From: GCA-2684655 sp045105235
Lineage (GTDB): Bacteria > Planctomycetota > UBA1135 > UBA2386
Direction: 5' to 3'
Length of the DNA stretch: 64,000 nt
NCBI GenBank assembly: GCA_045105235.1
Contig: JBGCDH010000004.1
Span: 1-64,000, forward strand
Shown: one piece after another, positions 52,288 to 61,192 of the stretch
Layout: the number at the start of each line of letters is the position of its first letter
Numbering within the stretch: position 1 is the first letter of the stretch
Notes under the pieces: generated by a model
Database searches by the model: none
What the model saw: only the letters and a program-made list of their open reading frames with translations
Told to the model about the DNA's origin: nothing
Translations under genes and position numbers: made by a program

Positions 52288-53265
52288 TCAGCGCACGCGA
52301 AGCCAGCTCTTGGCCTTGGCGTCGAGCTCCGGCTGCTCGACCATGCCCAGCTTCTTGAAGTCCACGCGGAACGTCATGACCGACTGATCCTTGCGGGGCT
52401 TGGTCTTGGGGAAACCGCGACGCCACTTGATCGGCCCCTGGTCGTCTTCCTCCTCCTCTTCTTCGTCTTCGTCATCACCGCCGCCAACGCCGGCGCGAGC
52501 GATCTGCACGGCGACGTTGCCGCCCATCTGGTCGACCTGGTACGACTTGACGCCGAAACGCAGCAGATCGCCGTTGCTCGGGTCCACAGCAAACGAAACG
52601 TAGGTTTCGATGTCAGGCCGGGGCGGGTCGATCGCACCGCCGCCCAGGGCGCCAAAGCGAGCCATGATGACGCCAGTGAACCCCGAGCCAGAAGCCTTTG
52701 GCACCGCACCCATGTCGGCGAACTCAACCGCATCGTCGGCATCGAAGCGCCAGCTCAAGTAGACAACCGGAGTGCCGCCAACCTTGCCAGCGTGCACATT
52801 GACGACCTTCTTGGTGGCCTTTGGCATCTCGCGAAGAGCATTCAGGAGCTGCGCCGGCTCGAACGCAAACGGCAGGTCAACGCCGCCCGACAGCTTGCCG
52901 CGGCGCATGCGCCACGCGCCATCAACCTTGGCCAGCATGCGGCCGTTCGCGGCCAGATACTCGCGGCCGTCAAACTCACCCCATACCAGATCCCCATGCC
53001 AGCCACCGACACAGTCTTTGTCGGTCGCGCCAAGCGGGAGGCCGGAATTGCGCATCATCGCCGAGTCGCTCGACGTTTTGGTTTTCCACTCGCCGCGGCC
53101 ATAGGCCTCAAGCTTGGTGATCGCCTGATCCACCAGCCTGGCGGCTTCGTCACTGCCGACCGCGGGCAGCACCGGCTGCTCGGGGGTGGCAGCCGGGGCA
53201 GCCGGTTGATCTTGCGCGATAGCGAGAGCCGTCAGGGCGGCAAACGAGGTGAGGTAGCGGAGCAT
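52288..53265 (-). CDS. Exported protein of unknown function with acidic run
   Basis: The 325-residue protein has a signal peptide ending in AIAQ near 18 and a Pro-rich linker. The mature domain has strands such as DLVWGEFDGREYLAANGRML, VVNVHAGKVGGTPVVYLSWRFDADDAVEFADMG and TYVSFAVDPSNGDLLRFGVKSYQVD. A run of about 15 Asp/Glu (near 275-290) precedes a basic C-terminal region with MTFRVDFKKLGM. The strand pattern recalls lipoprotein-carrier-like folds, but I recognise no family. It lies between two other exported-protein genes on the same strand, 39 bp before the NTF2-like gene. Confidence 0.72.
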   Translation of the reverse strand: MLRYLTSFAALTALAIAQDQPAAPAATPEQPVLPAVGSDEAARLVDQAITKLEAYGRGEWKTKTSSDSAMMRNSGLPLGATDKDCVGGWHGDLVWGEFDGREYLAANGRMLAKVDGAWRMRRGKLSGGVDLPFAFEPAQLLNALREMPKATKKVVNVHAGKVGGTPVVYLSWRFDADDAVEFADMGAVPKASGSGFTGVIMARFGALGGGAIDPPRPDIETYVSFAVDPSNGDLLRFGVKSYQVDQMGGNVAVQIARAGVGGGDDEDEEEEEEDDQGPIKWRRGFPKTKPRKDQSVMTFRVDFKKLGMVEQPELDAKAKSWLRVR

Positions 53266-53370
53266 GTAGCGAAGGGAAATCGGGCGGAAAGGCGGCTGAG
53301 GACGTCGACCGACAAGGAATCCTCCCGGATTCCTGCCGCTGCCGCCAATGCCGCCTCTCGGCCGGCGGCG

Positions 53371-56160
53371 CTACAGCCGCCGGGCAGTCAGAATCCCCTG
53401 AAAGAACATCCGAGCCGTGCCGAGAGACTGGCCCCGGTAGGTGGCGTCGATCCCATAGAGAATGACCCGCCCTTCGCCCACCTTGGCCGAAACCACGGCG
53501 GCCTTGCCCTTGAGGTATTGCAGCCCAATCGCCCAGCCGCTGCGCAGCGTGTCGCGGCTGGAGTAGGTCGCGACGGCCGCTACGTTCTCGCCGTCGCCCT
53601 CCACCTCAAGAACGGTCGCCGTGCGGTACATCATCGCCGCAAGGTCCGCGGGACAGCCCCGCGTCAGCGGCTGGCGACGCGCGACGTCCAGGCCGACCAG
53701 CGAACCCGGGATGTAGTACTCATCCCGAGTGGTCCGCCGCTCCTCTGGAGCTTCTTCGCCTTCGCTGACGGCATCGCTCGAGGCATCGCTCGAAGCGTCG
53801 CTGGCGACGTGCGTGCCGACCTTGACCGGAAGCTGGAAGTGGCGCACCGCCTTGCCAACCTCGCGCCCCAAAGCCAGCAGCGTGCCACCATCAGCAACGA
53901 AACGTCGCAGGGCCGGCAGGCCTTTCTCGCCGGTGACCCGCACCGCGCGCGCCTCCAGATCCGACCAATCCTCGAACGGCGGCAGCGCCTCCCGCAGATC
54001 CGCCAGCTGGCCGAGCACACCGCGCGAACGCGCCCGATCGAGATCGCGCGCACCGGGCATCCCGGTGTGGAAGATCAGCACGTCAAAGTCCTCACGCAGG
54101 TTGCCCTGCTCGATGCGCTCGCCGTAGACAGCCTCGACCGGGAATTCGAATTGATCCAGCAGCCAGCGATCCCAGCCGGTCGCCATGTGGCCACCGAACA
54201 CATCAAAGAGACCGACGCGCACGCGTTCGATTCTCTGGATCGAGCCGGGTGCCGGCGAAACCGCGCGATCATCTAGGTCGCCAATCTCGACGCGGACACC
54301 GAGTTCGCGAACGGCTTTCGCAAGCACCGTGCTGCTCGCAGGCGCCACGGGCACCCGATAGAAGTCGGCCCAGCCGTCACCCGATTCTTCGCTCGGATCC
54401 GCCGCTCCTACGTGCTCGACGACGCAGTCGGCTGCCAGCAAGCGGTTGACGGCACGGATCGAGCAGAGGTCGCGCGCATCGATCGTCCAGTAGCGACTCG
54501 CCACCGGGAGCGGCTTGGGCGACACCTCGGGAATACTCGTCAAAGGCTCGAAAGGCCCTCGCAGCTCTTCGAACGAACGAACTACATCAACGTCCATCTG
54601 CATCGAAAGCGTCCAGCCGGCTGCGTCATAGGGAGGCACCGGCTTGCCGTCGCGCAGATCGTCCGGATGCCACTGCGGCTCGAGCATGTCGAGCAAGTGC
54701 GCGCGATAGGGCTGATCGCAGAGCATCACCAGCGAGCCCGCCGGCATCTCGCGCCCGGCGGCCGGAAACGCCTCCGTGGCACGCAAGATGTCGATGCCGC
54801 CATGCCACAGCGAACGCGCGAGACGAACCGCCCCCGAGAAGTTCGGCTGGTTCGACGGCAGCACGTACGCGCGCGGATCGCGCCACGCTGGATCGACAAA
54901 GACCGAGTCGTTCTCGCGCTTGTCCGCCTCGCGCAGCATCTTTGGCGTCACCGTCCAATGATCCCGACGCCCCGCCTCGATGGCCCGCATCGCCATTGCG
55001 TGCATGCCGCCGACCAGCGAGTCCTTGCAGCGCGCGGCGTAGTCAAGGATCGCAAAGTTGGCGGTCTGCAGATACTCGATCGTCTGGCGCGCGTGCCAGA
55101 GCTGCGCCCCCACCGGCTGCGGATAGTCGTGGTATGGCAACCGCCGCGACCGCGGCTGCTCAATCGGTGTAGGCGCTGGATGACCGAACGACTCGGTCAG
55201 GATGCCGATCATGTTGTGGAAGTATGTCGTCGAGCGCAGCCCGCCATTCCACCAGGCAGAATACGAAGCGCCGCTACGCGAAATCACGCCGGGCTTGTCC
55301 TCCAGCGCGAAGCGGTGATTCATATGAGCACTGACGATTTCGATGCCGCGCACAACCAGTGGATCGATCCGGTAGTTGAACGGGTCGCGAAACGGCGGCG
55401 TGTAGATGATCGTGTTGCGCGGCGCCGTCTGATGGTGATTGTAGACAATCTGCGGGCACCACTCGCGATAGAAGACGCGACTGATGTTCTGCGCCTCCAG
55501 CTGATTGCAGGCGTAGAAATCGCGGTTGTTGTCGTGACCGACGTAGCGCTGGTAGAGCACCGGAGTGCGCGTCGAGCCCGTTGCGGCATAGGCGTTGGCG
55601 ACCAGTTCATAGCCATCCGGATTGGCCGGCACGACCAGCAAGACCACACGATCAAGGATGCGCTGGACCTCCTCGTCGTCACGAGACGCCATACGCCAAA
55701 CCAGCTCGATGATGTTCTGCCCGGCAATGGCCTCGGTGGCATGCAAACCGCCATCGATCCAGACCACCGCACAGCTTTCTTCCAGTTCCGCGGCCAGCTT
55801 TTGCGCAGCCCCCGACTCGTCAAGATCTGCATCCGGAGTCGCGTCCGGGTGCGCCATCGCAACGCTGAGCTGGCGCAGCCGCTCCAAGCGCGCATGGTTG
55901 GCGGGCGACGTAATGATCGCCATCTGCATCCGCTGGCCGTAGCTCGTTGGACCGATATCCGAAAGCACGACGCGATCGCTGGCCGACTCAACCGCACGGA
56001 AATAGCGCACGAGGCCCAGGTAGTCGATCAGCTCGTAGTCCTCGCCAACGACATGGCCAAAGAACGCCTTCGGGCTCGGCGCCTGCGCACGCGGCGAGTG
56101 CGCAAAAAAAACAGCGAGCATCGACACCAGAAACACGAGGGCCGTTCGGTGGGCGTTCAT
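53371..56160 (-). CDS. Exported M14 family zinc carboxypeptidase with GATase-like C-terminal region
   Basis: The 929-residue protein starts at the ATG at 56160, followed by a signal peptide cleaved near AQA (26). The peptidase domain (about 45-370) has the zinc pair H140-x2-E143 in GGLHATEA, VPANPDGYEL at 178 with the NPDG motif, DNNRDF near 210 and YNHHQTAPRN near 240 supplying the third ligand. The rest includes a glutamine-amidotransferase-like fold (about 655-800) with VGLFDVFGGHMATGWDRWLL and FVADGGTLLALG; that fold commonly follows M14 domains in this subgroup. A 12-bp array encodes SDAS repeats near 795. It should remove C-terminal residues from extracellular peptides. Confidence 0.9.
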   Translation of the reverse strand: MNAHRTALVFLVSMLAVFFAHSPRAQAPSPKAFFGHVVGEDYELIDYLGLVRYFRAVESASDRVVLSDIGPTSYGQRMQMAIITSPANHARLERLRQLSVAMAHPDATPDADLDESGAAQKLAAELEESCAVVWIDGGLHATEAIAGQNIIELVWRMASRDDEEVQRILDRVVLLVVPANPDGYELVANAYAATGSTRTPVLYQRYVGHDNNRDFYACNQLEAQNISRVFYREWCPQIVYNHHQTAPRNTIIYTPPFRDPFNYRIDPLVVRGIEIVSAHMNHRFALEDKPGVISRSGASYSAWWNGGLRSTTYFHNMIGILTESFGHPAPTPIEQPRSRRLPYHDYPQPVGAQLWHARQTIEYLQTANFAILDYAARCKDSLVGGMHAMAMRAIEAGRRDHWTVTPKMLREADKRENDSVFVDPAWRDPRAYVLPSNQPNFSGAVRLARSLWHGGIDILRATEAFPAAGREMPAGSLVMLCDQPYRAHLLDMLEPQWHPDDLRDGKPVPPYDAAGWTLSMQMDVDVVRSFEELRGPFEPLTSIPEVSPKPLPVASRYWTIDARDLCSIRAVNRLLAADCVVEHVGAADPSEESGDGWADFYRVPVAPASSTVLAKAVRELGVRVEIGDLDDRAVSPAPGSIQRIERVRVGLFDVFGGHMATGWDRWLLDQFEFPVEAVYGERIEQGNLREDFDVLIFHTGMPGARDLDRARSRGVLGQLADLREALPPFEDWSDLEARAVRVTGEKGLPALRRFVADGGTLLALGREVGKAVRHFQLPVKVGTHVASDASSDASSDAVSEGEEAPEERRTTRDEYYIPGSLVGLDVARRQPLTRGCPADLAAMMYRTATVLEVEGDGENVAAVATYSSRDTLRSGWAIGLQYLKGKAAVVSAKVGEGRVILYGIDATYRGQSLGTARMFFQGILTARRL
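53771..53806 (-). repeat. In-frame 12-bp tandem repeat x3
   Basis: GCATCGCTCGAG, GCATCGCTCGAA and GCGTCGCTGGCG lie head to tail inside the M14 peptidase gene and encode repeated SDAS residues. Confidence 0.85.
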
Positions 56161-56315
56161 GGGCAAAGCAGTAGCGGTCAGGGTTCGGAATGGTCTGGGA
56201 TCTGAGAGGGACCACAGTCTAGGCACGTGGACGGGCAAGGCAGAATCGACGGCGACCAGGGCGCAAGCGATCTCATCTCCACGTCCCCCGTCATGCTAAG
56301 CTGTCGCCTTCGGGC

Positions 56316-57527
56316 ATGCGCTACCGGGCCAACGAACATGCAGCTCGGTCGACGACCGAATACGTTTTCCATCAGCTGTTGCCCTACCTGGGCAACAAGC
56401 GGCACCTGCTCGACTTGATCGCGACGGCCGTGCGGGCCACTGGCTGCACTCCCGGAGAGTCGACGTTTGTCGACGCATTCGCAGGCAGCGGCGTCGTCGC
56501 CCGACTTGCAAAGAAGCTCGGCTTTGCGGTCGTGGCCAACGACTGGGAGCCATACGCACGCGTGATCAACTCCGCCGCGCTGCTGCCTAGGCGAGAGCCC
56601 GAGCTAGGCAGACTCGGCGGCTATCGCGGCGCACTGCACCACCTCAACGCGCTGCCCGGAATCGACGGCTGGATCGCCAACACGCTTTGTCCTGCGCACG
56701 ACGAGCAGCCCGACCCGGATCGCGAGCGGATGTTTTACCGACGAGCCAACGGCCGCCGCATGGACGCCATTCGCGAGTGCATCGCGAACTGGCAACAAGA
56801 CGCCCTGATCGACGAGGCAGCTGCCTGCTGCTTGCTGACCTCCCTGCTCTACCAAGCCTGCTGGCTCGCCAACACAAGCGGAGTATTCAAGGGATTTCAT
56901 CGCGGCTGGGGCGGCAGCAACGGCACGGCACTGCACCGCATCCTCGCCGACATCCGGCTGCTACCGCTGCTGTTTTGTGACAGCGATCGCGACCACCGCA
57001 TTGAGTCGATGGATGCCCTGCAGCTACCGCAGCACCTCGAGCCCAAAGTAGACATCTGCTACTTCGACCCTCCCTACAACCAGCATCCGTATGCGAGCAA
57101 CTACCACGTGCTCAACTCGATTGTCGTGTGGGACCAACCGCAGCTGCCGCCGGCGACCGCGCGCGGGAGCAAGGCCGCGATCCGACGCGACTGGCAGGAG
57201 CGACGCAGCGCCTTCAACGACCGACGCCGAGCAAGCGATGCGTTTGCCCAACTCCTAGGTGCATACCGCTCCCGGCACATGTTGGTCAGCTACAGCACCG
57301 ACGGCCTCATCGAGCTCAACGACCTTCTTGCCACGGCCGCTGCGCGAGGCCGCCTGACCGCCTACTGCCGCAGCTACAAGCGCTACCGAACGAGTCCGAC
57401 GAGGCCATCGCCCCGGCCCCGCAACGTCGAGTTTGTTCTACACATTGCCTGTGACGAGGCGCCGCGAAAGAACGAAGCCACAAAAGCGCGCAACGCCATC
57501 ATGGCTGCAGCTGCTGCAAGCCGCTGA
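56316..57527 (+). CDS. Solitary D12-class N6-adenine DNA methyltransferase
   Basis: The 403-residue protein has SAM motif I FVDAFAGSGVVARLAKKLG near 49, the catalytic FDPPYNQHPYASNYHVLN near 249 (DPPY), and YLGNKRHLLDLI near 24 in the N-terminal target region, the order of D12/Dam-type enzymes. The central 100-residue insert is helical and may set target choice. No restriction endonuclease or specificity gene is near, so it is solitary and probably regulatory or self-protective. It diverges from the M14 gene with a 155-bp gap. Target sequence cannot be predicted. Confidence 0.9.
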   Translation: MRYRANEHAARSTTEYVFHQLLPYLGNKRHLLDLIATAVRATGCTPGESTFVDAFAGSGVVARLAKKLGFAVVANDWEPYARVINSAALLPRREPELGRLGGYRGALHHLNALPGIDGWIANTLCPAHDEQPDPDRERMFYRRANGRRMDAIRECIANWQQDALIDEAAACCLLTSLLYQACWLANTSGVFKGFHRGWGGSNGTALHRILADIRLLPLLFCDSDRDHRIESMDALQLPQHLEPKVDICYFDPPYNQHPYASNYHVLNSIVVWDQPQLPPATARGSKAAIRRDWQERRSAFNDRRRASDAFAQLLGAYRSRHMLVSYSTDGLIELNDLLATAAARGRLTAYCRSYKRYRTSPTRPSPRPRNVEFVLHIACDEAPRKNEATKARNAIMAAAAASR

Positions 57528-57548
57528 GCGCCGCTCTGCCGGTGCGAT

Positions 57549-58409
57549 CTACCAGGAATAGAATCCCTGGCCGCTCTTCTTGCCGAGCTTGCCGTCGGCA
57601 ACCATTTTGCGCATGAGCTCCGGAGCCGCAAAGCCCTCAAGCCCAAGCTCGCCGCGCAAGTAGTCGGCAATCGCAAGGCGCACATCGAGCCCCACCAAAT
57701 CCGTCAGCTTGAGCGGCCCCATCGGGTGGCCGTAGCCGAGCACCATGGCCTTGTCGATGTCTTCCGGCGAAGCAACGCCCGCTTCCACCATGCGAATCGC
57801 CTCGAGACCAAGGCACACGCCCAGACGCGAGCTCGCAAATCCCGGGCTATCCTTGACCAGGATGGGTTCCTTGCCGAGCAAGCGCCCGTAATCCTGCGAC
57901 GCGGCAATGGTGGCTTCCGAAGTTGCATCGGTCTGCACGAGTTCAAGCAGCTTCATCAGCGGCACCGGATTGAAGAAGTGCCACCCAATGCAGCGCTCGC
58001 CGCCGGGCACCCCCTCGAACACCTTGACCAAGGACAACGACGATGTGTTGCTCGCGAGCACGCAATCGGCTGCAACGACCCCGCCAAGCTCACGGAAGAT
58101 CCCGTTCTTGAGCTCCAGCTTTTCCGGCACAGCCTCAACAACCAGCTGCGCATCCTTGCAGCCAATCGCACGGTCGGTGCTTGTGGCAATCCTTGCCAAG
58201 GTCGCATCGCGCTGGGCTTCGCTGGTCTTGCCCTTGTCTACGCCCTTCTGCAAGAAGGCGCGGATTCGCTCCATGCCCTTTTGCACAAACTCATCGGAGA
58301 TGTCGCAAAGCGTGACGCTGGATCCGGCCTGTGCACAGACCTGCGCGATGCCCGCGCCCATTGTGCCAGCACCTAGAACCGCGACGTTTGAAAATTGAGT
58401 ATCCGCCAT
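57549..58409 (-). CDS. 3-hydroxyacyl-CoA (3-hydroxybutyryl-CoA) dehydrogenase
   Basis: The 286-residue enzyme oxidises 3-hydroxyacyl-CoA with NAD+. It has the dinucleotide loop VLGAGTMGAGIAQVCAQAG at 10-28, the SNTSSLSL motif near 119, catalytic GWHFFNPVPLMKLLELV (His near 142), KDSPGFASSRLG and the C-terminal LGYGHPMGPLKLTDLVGLD near 223. Length fits Hbd/PaaH rather than the bifunctional FadB. It is 6 bp behind the enoyl-CoA hydratase gene, so the pair forms an operon for beta-oxidation or a reversed butyrate-type pathway. Symbol not given because paralogs are indistinguishable here. Confidence 0.93.
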   Translation of the reverse strand: MADTQFSNVAVLGAGTMGAGIAQVCAQAGSSVTLCDISDEFVQKGMERIRAFLQKGVDKGKTSEAQRDATLARIATSTDRAIGCKDAQLVVEAVPEKLELKNGIFRELGGVVAADCVLASNTSSLSLVKVFEGVPGGERCIGWHFFNPVPLMKLLELVQTDATSEATIAASQDYGRLLGKEPILVKDSPGFASSRLGVCLGLEAIRMVEAGVASPEDIDKAMVLGYGHPMGPLKLTDLVGLDVRLAIADYLRGELGLEGFAAPELMRKMVADGKLGKKSGQGFYSW

Positions 58410-58415
58410 CGTTCG

Positions 58416-59183
58416 CTAGCCCTTCTTCTGCTTTTTCTTGCTGAGGAACGCGTCCATGCGCGCTCGCTTGTCATCGCTGTCGAAAAGCACCGCCTGCGTG
58501 GTGCTTTCGAAGACCACTGCGTTTTCTTGGCCAGGACGCGAAAGCGCATTCAACGAACGCTTGGCGCCACGCACCGCGAGTCGCCCGTTTTTGGCGATCT
58601 TGTCGGCCATGGCAAGCGCCGCATCGACCACTTCCGAATCGGGGACAACACGGTTGGCAAGGCCGATCCGCAACGCTTCTTCCGCGTCGACCATGCGGCC
58701 GGTGTAGACCAACTCGCGCGCGAGACCGAGGCCGATCAGGCGCGGCAGTCGATAGGTCCCACCCGCGGCCGGAATGATGCCCAACTGCACTTCGGGCTGG
58801 CCCATCTTTGCGGACTCGCCAATCACGCGCAAATCGCACGCAATCGCCAGTTCACAGCCACCGCCAAGCGCGTAGCCCTTGATGGCTGCGATGACCGGCG
58901 CCGCAAACTCCTCGATGCGGCTGAAGATGCCGCTGTTGATGGCCTTCAACGCATCGGCCGAGCTGCGGTCGCGCAGCTGCGCGATGTCCGCACCCGCCGC
59001 GAACGCCTTGTCCCCGGCGCCGGTCAGGACCAGCGCCGCAACCGACTCGTCGTGCTGCAGTTCGTCGAGCACGCCGTGGAGGCCGTCGACCATCTCCTGG
59101 TCAATGGCGTTGCGCCGCTCGGGCGCGTTGAGGGTAACGAGAACGACGTCACCACGCCGCTCAGACAGGACTCGAGAGCTCAT
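58416..59183 (-). CDS. Enoyl-CoA hydratase/isomerase family protein
   Basis: About 255 residues from the ATG at 59183; ATG at 59195 is also possible. The crotonase fold has LNAPERRNAIDQEMVDGL, the oxyanion segment GAGDKAFAAGADIAQL near 60 and GGGCELAIACDL near 104. The catalytic glutamates sit in GGCELA and QPEVQLGIIPAAGGTYRLPRL near 126, both intact, so it should be an active hydratase. It precedes the 3-hydroxyacyl-CoA dehydrogenase gene by 6 bp, giving two successive beta-oxidation steps. Acyl-CoA dehydrogenase and thiolase are not in the window. Confidence 0.93.
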   Translation of the reverse strand: MSSRVLSERRGDVVLVTLNAPERRNAIDQEMVDGLHGVLDELQHDESVAALVLTGAGDKAFAAGADIAQLRDRSSADALKAINSGIFSRIEEFAAPVIAAIKGYALGGGCELAIACDLRVIGESAKMGQPEVQLGIIPAAGGTYRLPRLIGLGLARELVYTGRMVDAEEALRIGLANRVVPDSEVVDAALAMADKIAKNGRLAVRGAKRSLNALSRPGQENAVVFESTTQAVLFDSDDKRARMDAFLSKKKQKKG

Positions 59184-59285
59184 CGGGCCAAGCATCTTGC
59201 CGACTGCAGCCAACAGCGCCAACTACGAAGCCCTCGCAGGCCGCAGAAGACGCGGTTCGATCGAGCGAAGCTCCCGCGGCTACGC

Positions 59286-59762
59286 TCAGCGCAACAGCTG
59301 CAGAAGGTCCCGAACGGTCGTGGTGCTTTCCACCGAATGGCGCAGCGAGAGGTGCTCGTGCACTCGGTAGCGATTGCGCCGACCGACCTTCTCGACCGCT
59401 AGGTATCCGGCCGCCGAAAGCTCCGCGACGATGCGCTGCACGGCGCGCTCCGTAATGCCCACATCGCCCGCAACCTGACGCAAAAGTCGATCTGGGTCTC
59501 GCGCGAGCAGCACCAGAACATGAGCGTGATTGGTCAAGAACGTCCAGGCGCCCGCTGCGGCACGAGCGGCCCCTGAAGTTTGCGCCCCAGCGGCCTCGGC
59601 AGGCGCCTCGGCAGCGGCGTCTGCGGCAGCGTCAGCGCCCGCGGCTAGGCCGGAAGCTGCCGGGCGCGAGCCGGCACTCTCCGACTCGGGTCGATCGGTG
59701 CTTGGCCGATCGGGGTCTGGCCGATCGGGGTCTGGAGATGTCGATCTTGAGTCAGGATACAT
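59286..59762 (-). CDS. Winged-helix transcriptional regulator with low-complexity N-terminus
   Basis: The 158-residue protein starts at the ATG at 59762. The first 68 residues are repetitive: three copies of a 15-bp unit (59689-59733) encoding DRPDP/DRPST-type residues, then an Ala-rich stretch. The rest is a winged helix: WTFLTNHAHVLVLLARDPDRLLRQVAGDVGITERAVQRIVAELSAAGYLAVEKVGRRNRYRV, with the recognition helix in TERAVQRIV. It resembles MarR/ArsR-like regulators that begin WTFLTNHAHVL. It lies upstream of the beta-oxidation pair on the same strand and may control it. Confidence 0.85.
   Translation of the reverse strand: MYPDSRSTSPDPDRPDPDRPSTDRPESESAGSRPAASGLAAGADAAADAAAEAPAEAAGAQTSGAARAAAGAWTFLTNHAHVLVLLARDPDRLLRQVAGDVGITERAVQRIVAELSAAGYLAVEKVGRRNRYRVHEHLSLRHSVESTTTVRDLLQLLR
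59689..59733 (-). repeat. In-frame 15-bp tandem repeat x3
   Basis: Units GGTCGATCGGTGCTT, GGCCGATCGGGGTCT and GGCCGATCGGGGTCT, read on the minus strand, encode repeated (P)DRP residues at the N-terminus of the winged-helix regulator. Confidence 0.9.
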
Positions 59763-59877
59763 CGGGCATTCTGCGGAGGCTTCGCGTGGGCAGCGGCTCT
59801 ATATACGACCCACGAATCGCGCTTACGAATCCGTAAATCAGATACTTCGCCCGCGCAGCATGCCAATTTGGCCCGCG

Positions 59878-60543
59878 CTAGCCCGCAACCCGAAACGTCA
59901 GGTTGATCCGCGAGCTTCCGAGAAGCGCGTGCACCCCAGGCTTGAGCGGCGAGACCGAGTGGTAGCAAAGCCGCGATGCGCCTCCCCAAACCAAGACATC
60001 GCCGTGCTCAAGCCCAATGCCCAGGGTCTTGCCGCCACGTTGGAGACCGCCAAACCGAAACATCATCGGCAGGCCCAGACTGACCGAAACGATCGGCTGC
60101 GTGAGATCACGTTCGTCGCGGTCCTGGTGCGCCGTCATGCGCGCCCCCGGCTCATAGCGATTGATCAGGCAAGCATCCGCTCGGAAGTCCGCGTAGCCAG
60201 CGGCACCAGCCGCGGAGTGCGACAACTCCTGCAGCGAAGGCGGCATCGCCGGCCACGGCTTTCCCGAAACAGGATCGCAGGCCTCATAGCGATAGCCACG
60301 CGCATCCGAGCACCAGCCGAGCCCACCACAATTGCTCATGGCTGCCGACATCTGCTTGCCGCCCGGCGTCAACATATGCCGCAGCGGTGCCGCCCGTAGA
60401 ACAAGCTCGATATCGCGGAGCAGCTCCGCCCCCAACGCCAACGCAAAGCCGCGGAGCAAGTAGGCGTCTTCCGCAAACATCTCCGGCGGCGGCGAGCCGC
60501 TCGAACCACTCGCAAACGGCAGGCTGCCTTGTGAACCACTCAT
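59878..60543 (-). CDS. alkB: DNA oxidative demethylase AlkB
   Basis: This Fe(II)/2-oxoglutarate dioxygenase repairs 1-methyladenine and 3-methylcytosine. The 221-residue protein starts at the ATG at 60543. It has the iron ligands H139 and D141 in MTAHQDRDE and H195 in CYHSV, and the 2-oxoglutarate arginines R212 and R218 in SRINLTFR. NRYEPGARMTAHQD and VSVSLGLPMMFRFGG are standard AlkB strands. Length matches E. coli AlkB (216). No ada gene lies beside it; the next gene, on the same strand, encodes the winged-helix regulator. Confidence 0.94.
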   Translation of the reverse strand: MSGSQGSLPFASGSSGSPPPEMFAEDAYLLRGFALALGAELLRDIELVLRAAPLRHMLTPGGKQMSAAMSNCGGLGWCSDARGYRYEACDPVSGKPWPAMPPSLQELSHSAAGAAGYADFRADACLINRYEPGARMTAHQDRDERDLTQPIVSVSLGLPMMFRFGGLQRGGKTLGIGLEHGDVLVWGGASRLCYHSVSPLKPGVHALLGSSRINLTFRVAG

Positions 60544-60558
60544 CGCTTTTCTCGCGCC

Positions 60559-60610
60559 TCGGCGCAGAGAGTCGGCGCGGAGACTCGGCGCGGCAACTCG
60601 GCGCGCCGAC
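60559..60610. repeat. 13-bp tandem array x4 between same-strand genes
   Basis: Four contiguous 13-bp units begin at 60559, 60572, 60585 and 60598: TCGGCGCAGAGAG, TCGGCGCGGAGAC, TCGGCGCGGCAAC and TCGGCGCGCCGAC. They lie between the stop of a small exported-protein gene (60631) and the alkB start (60543). Confidence 0.92.
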
Positions 60611-60630
60611 TCGTCAGCTAGTGATACCGA

Positions 60631-61017
60631 CTATACCCGCACGACAGATAGTTCCGTTGCTTCTATCACTTCTGTGATCGTCACCCCCTGCAAATACACG
60701 TCGACTCCGAGCGTTTGCGCCGGCAGCGGCAGAGTCAGCTCGAAGCCGCTACCAAGGTTGCCCACGCCCAAGCCGAGCACTACGCCATCCGTCAGAAGCG
60801 GCGGCAAGCCCGTGAGGAAGTGCGTTTGCGTCGGGGAAAGAGAGCCGACCACAACGCCAACGAACGCCTGCGTAGGATGGAGCAACTGCACATCCAGCAC
60901 CGCTCCAAGCTGCGCGAGCTCAAGGGTCGGCACGAGCGTCTCGCCACGCGGATCTTGACCAACGATCGGGCATGAAAGGGCGGCAAGCGCCACAAGCGGC
61001 AACAGAGGGGCAGACAT
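60631..61017 (-). CDS. Small exported protein of unknown function
   Basis: The 128-residue protein has a signal peptide (LLPLVALAALSCPIVGQ). The mature part is a single compact unit: LGAVLDVQLLHPTQAFVGVVVGSLSPTQTHFLTGLPPLL..VGLGV and FELTLPLPAQTLGVDVYLQGVTIT. The ending LPLPAQTLGVDVYLQ.V is a strand pattern seen at the C-termini of large exported proteins in Planctomycetota-like genomes, so this may be a free-standing copy of a surface or carrier domain. No catalytic residues are visible. Confidence 0.75.
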   Translation of the reverse strand: MSAPLLPLVALAALSCPIVGQDPRGETLVPTLELAQLGAVLDVQLLHPTQAFVGVVVGSLSPTQTHFLTGLPPLLTDGVVLGLGVGNLGSGFELTLPLPAQTLGVDVYLQGVTITEVIEATELSVVRV

Positions 61018-61192
61018 CAGATCTCCTTCTTGGCGACCGCGAGAGTGCGGCCGTGGGATCTAGACCCGCGAACTCGCAACGTCGCAGGGCGAAACCAGAT
61101 TTTTCAAGGAATCCGCATACCGATCACGCGCCGCCCGACCCCAGATCTCCGCGACCGCGGCAGAAATCCCCTGTGCGTTACGAGCAGCGCTC

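Noticed and set aside
52279..56205. Long plus-strand open frames (665 and 597 codons)
   Set aside because: They are antisense to the NTF2-like, acidic and M14 genes, which have signal peptides and catalytic motifs. The shadow frames show neither.
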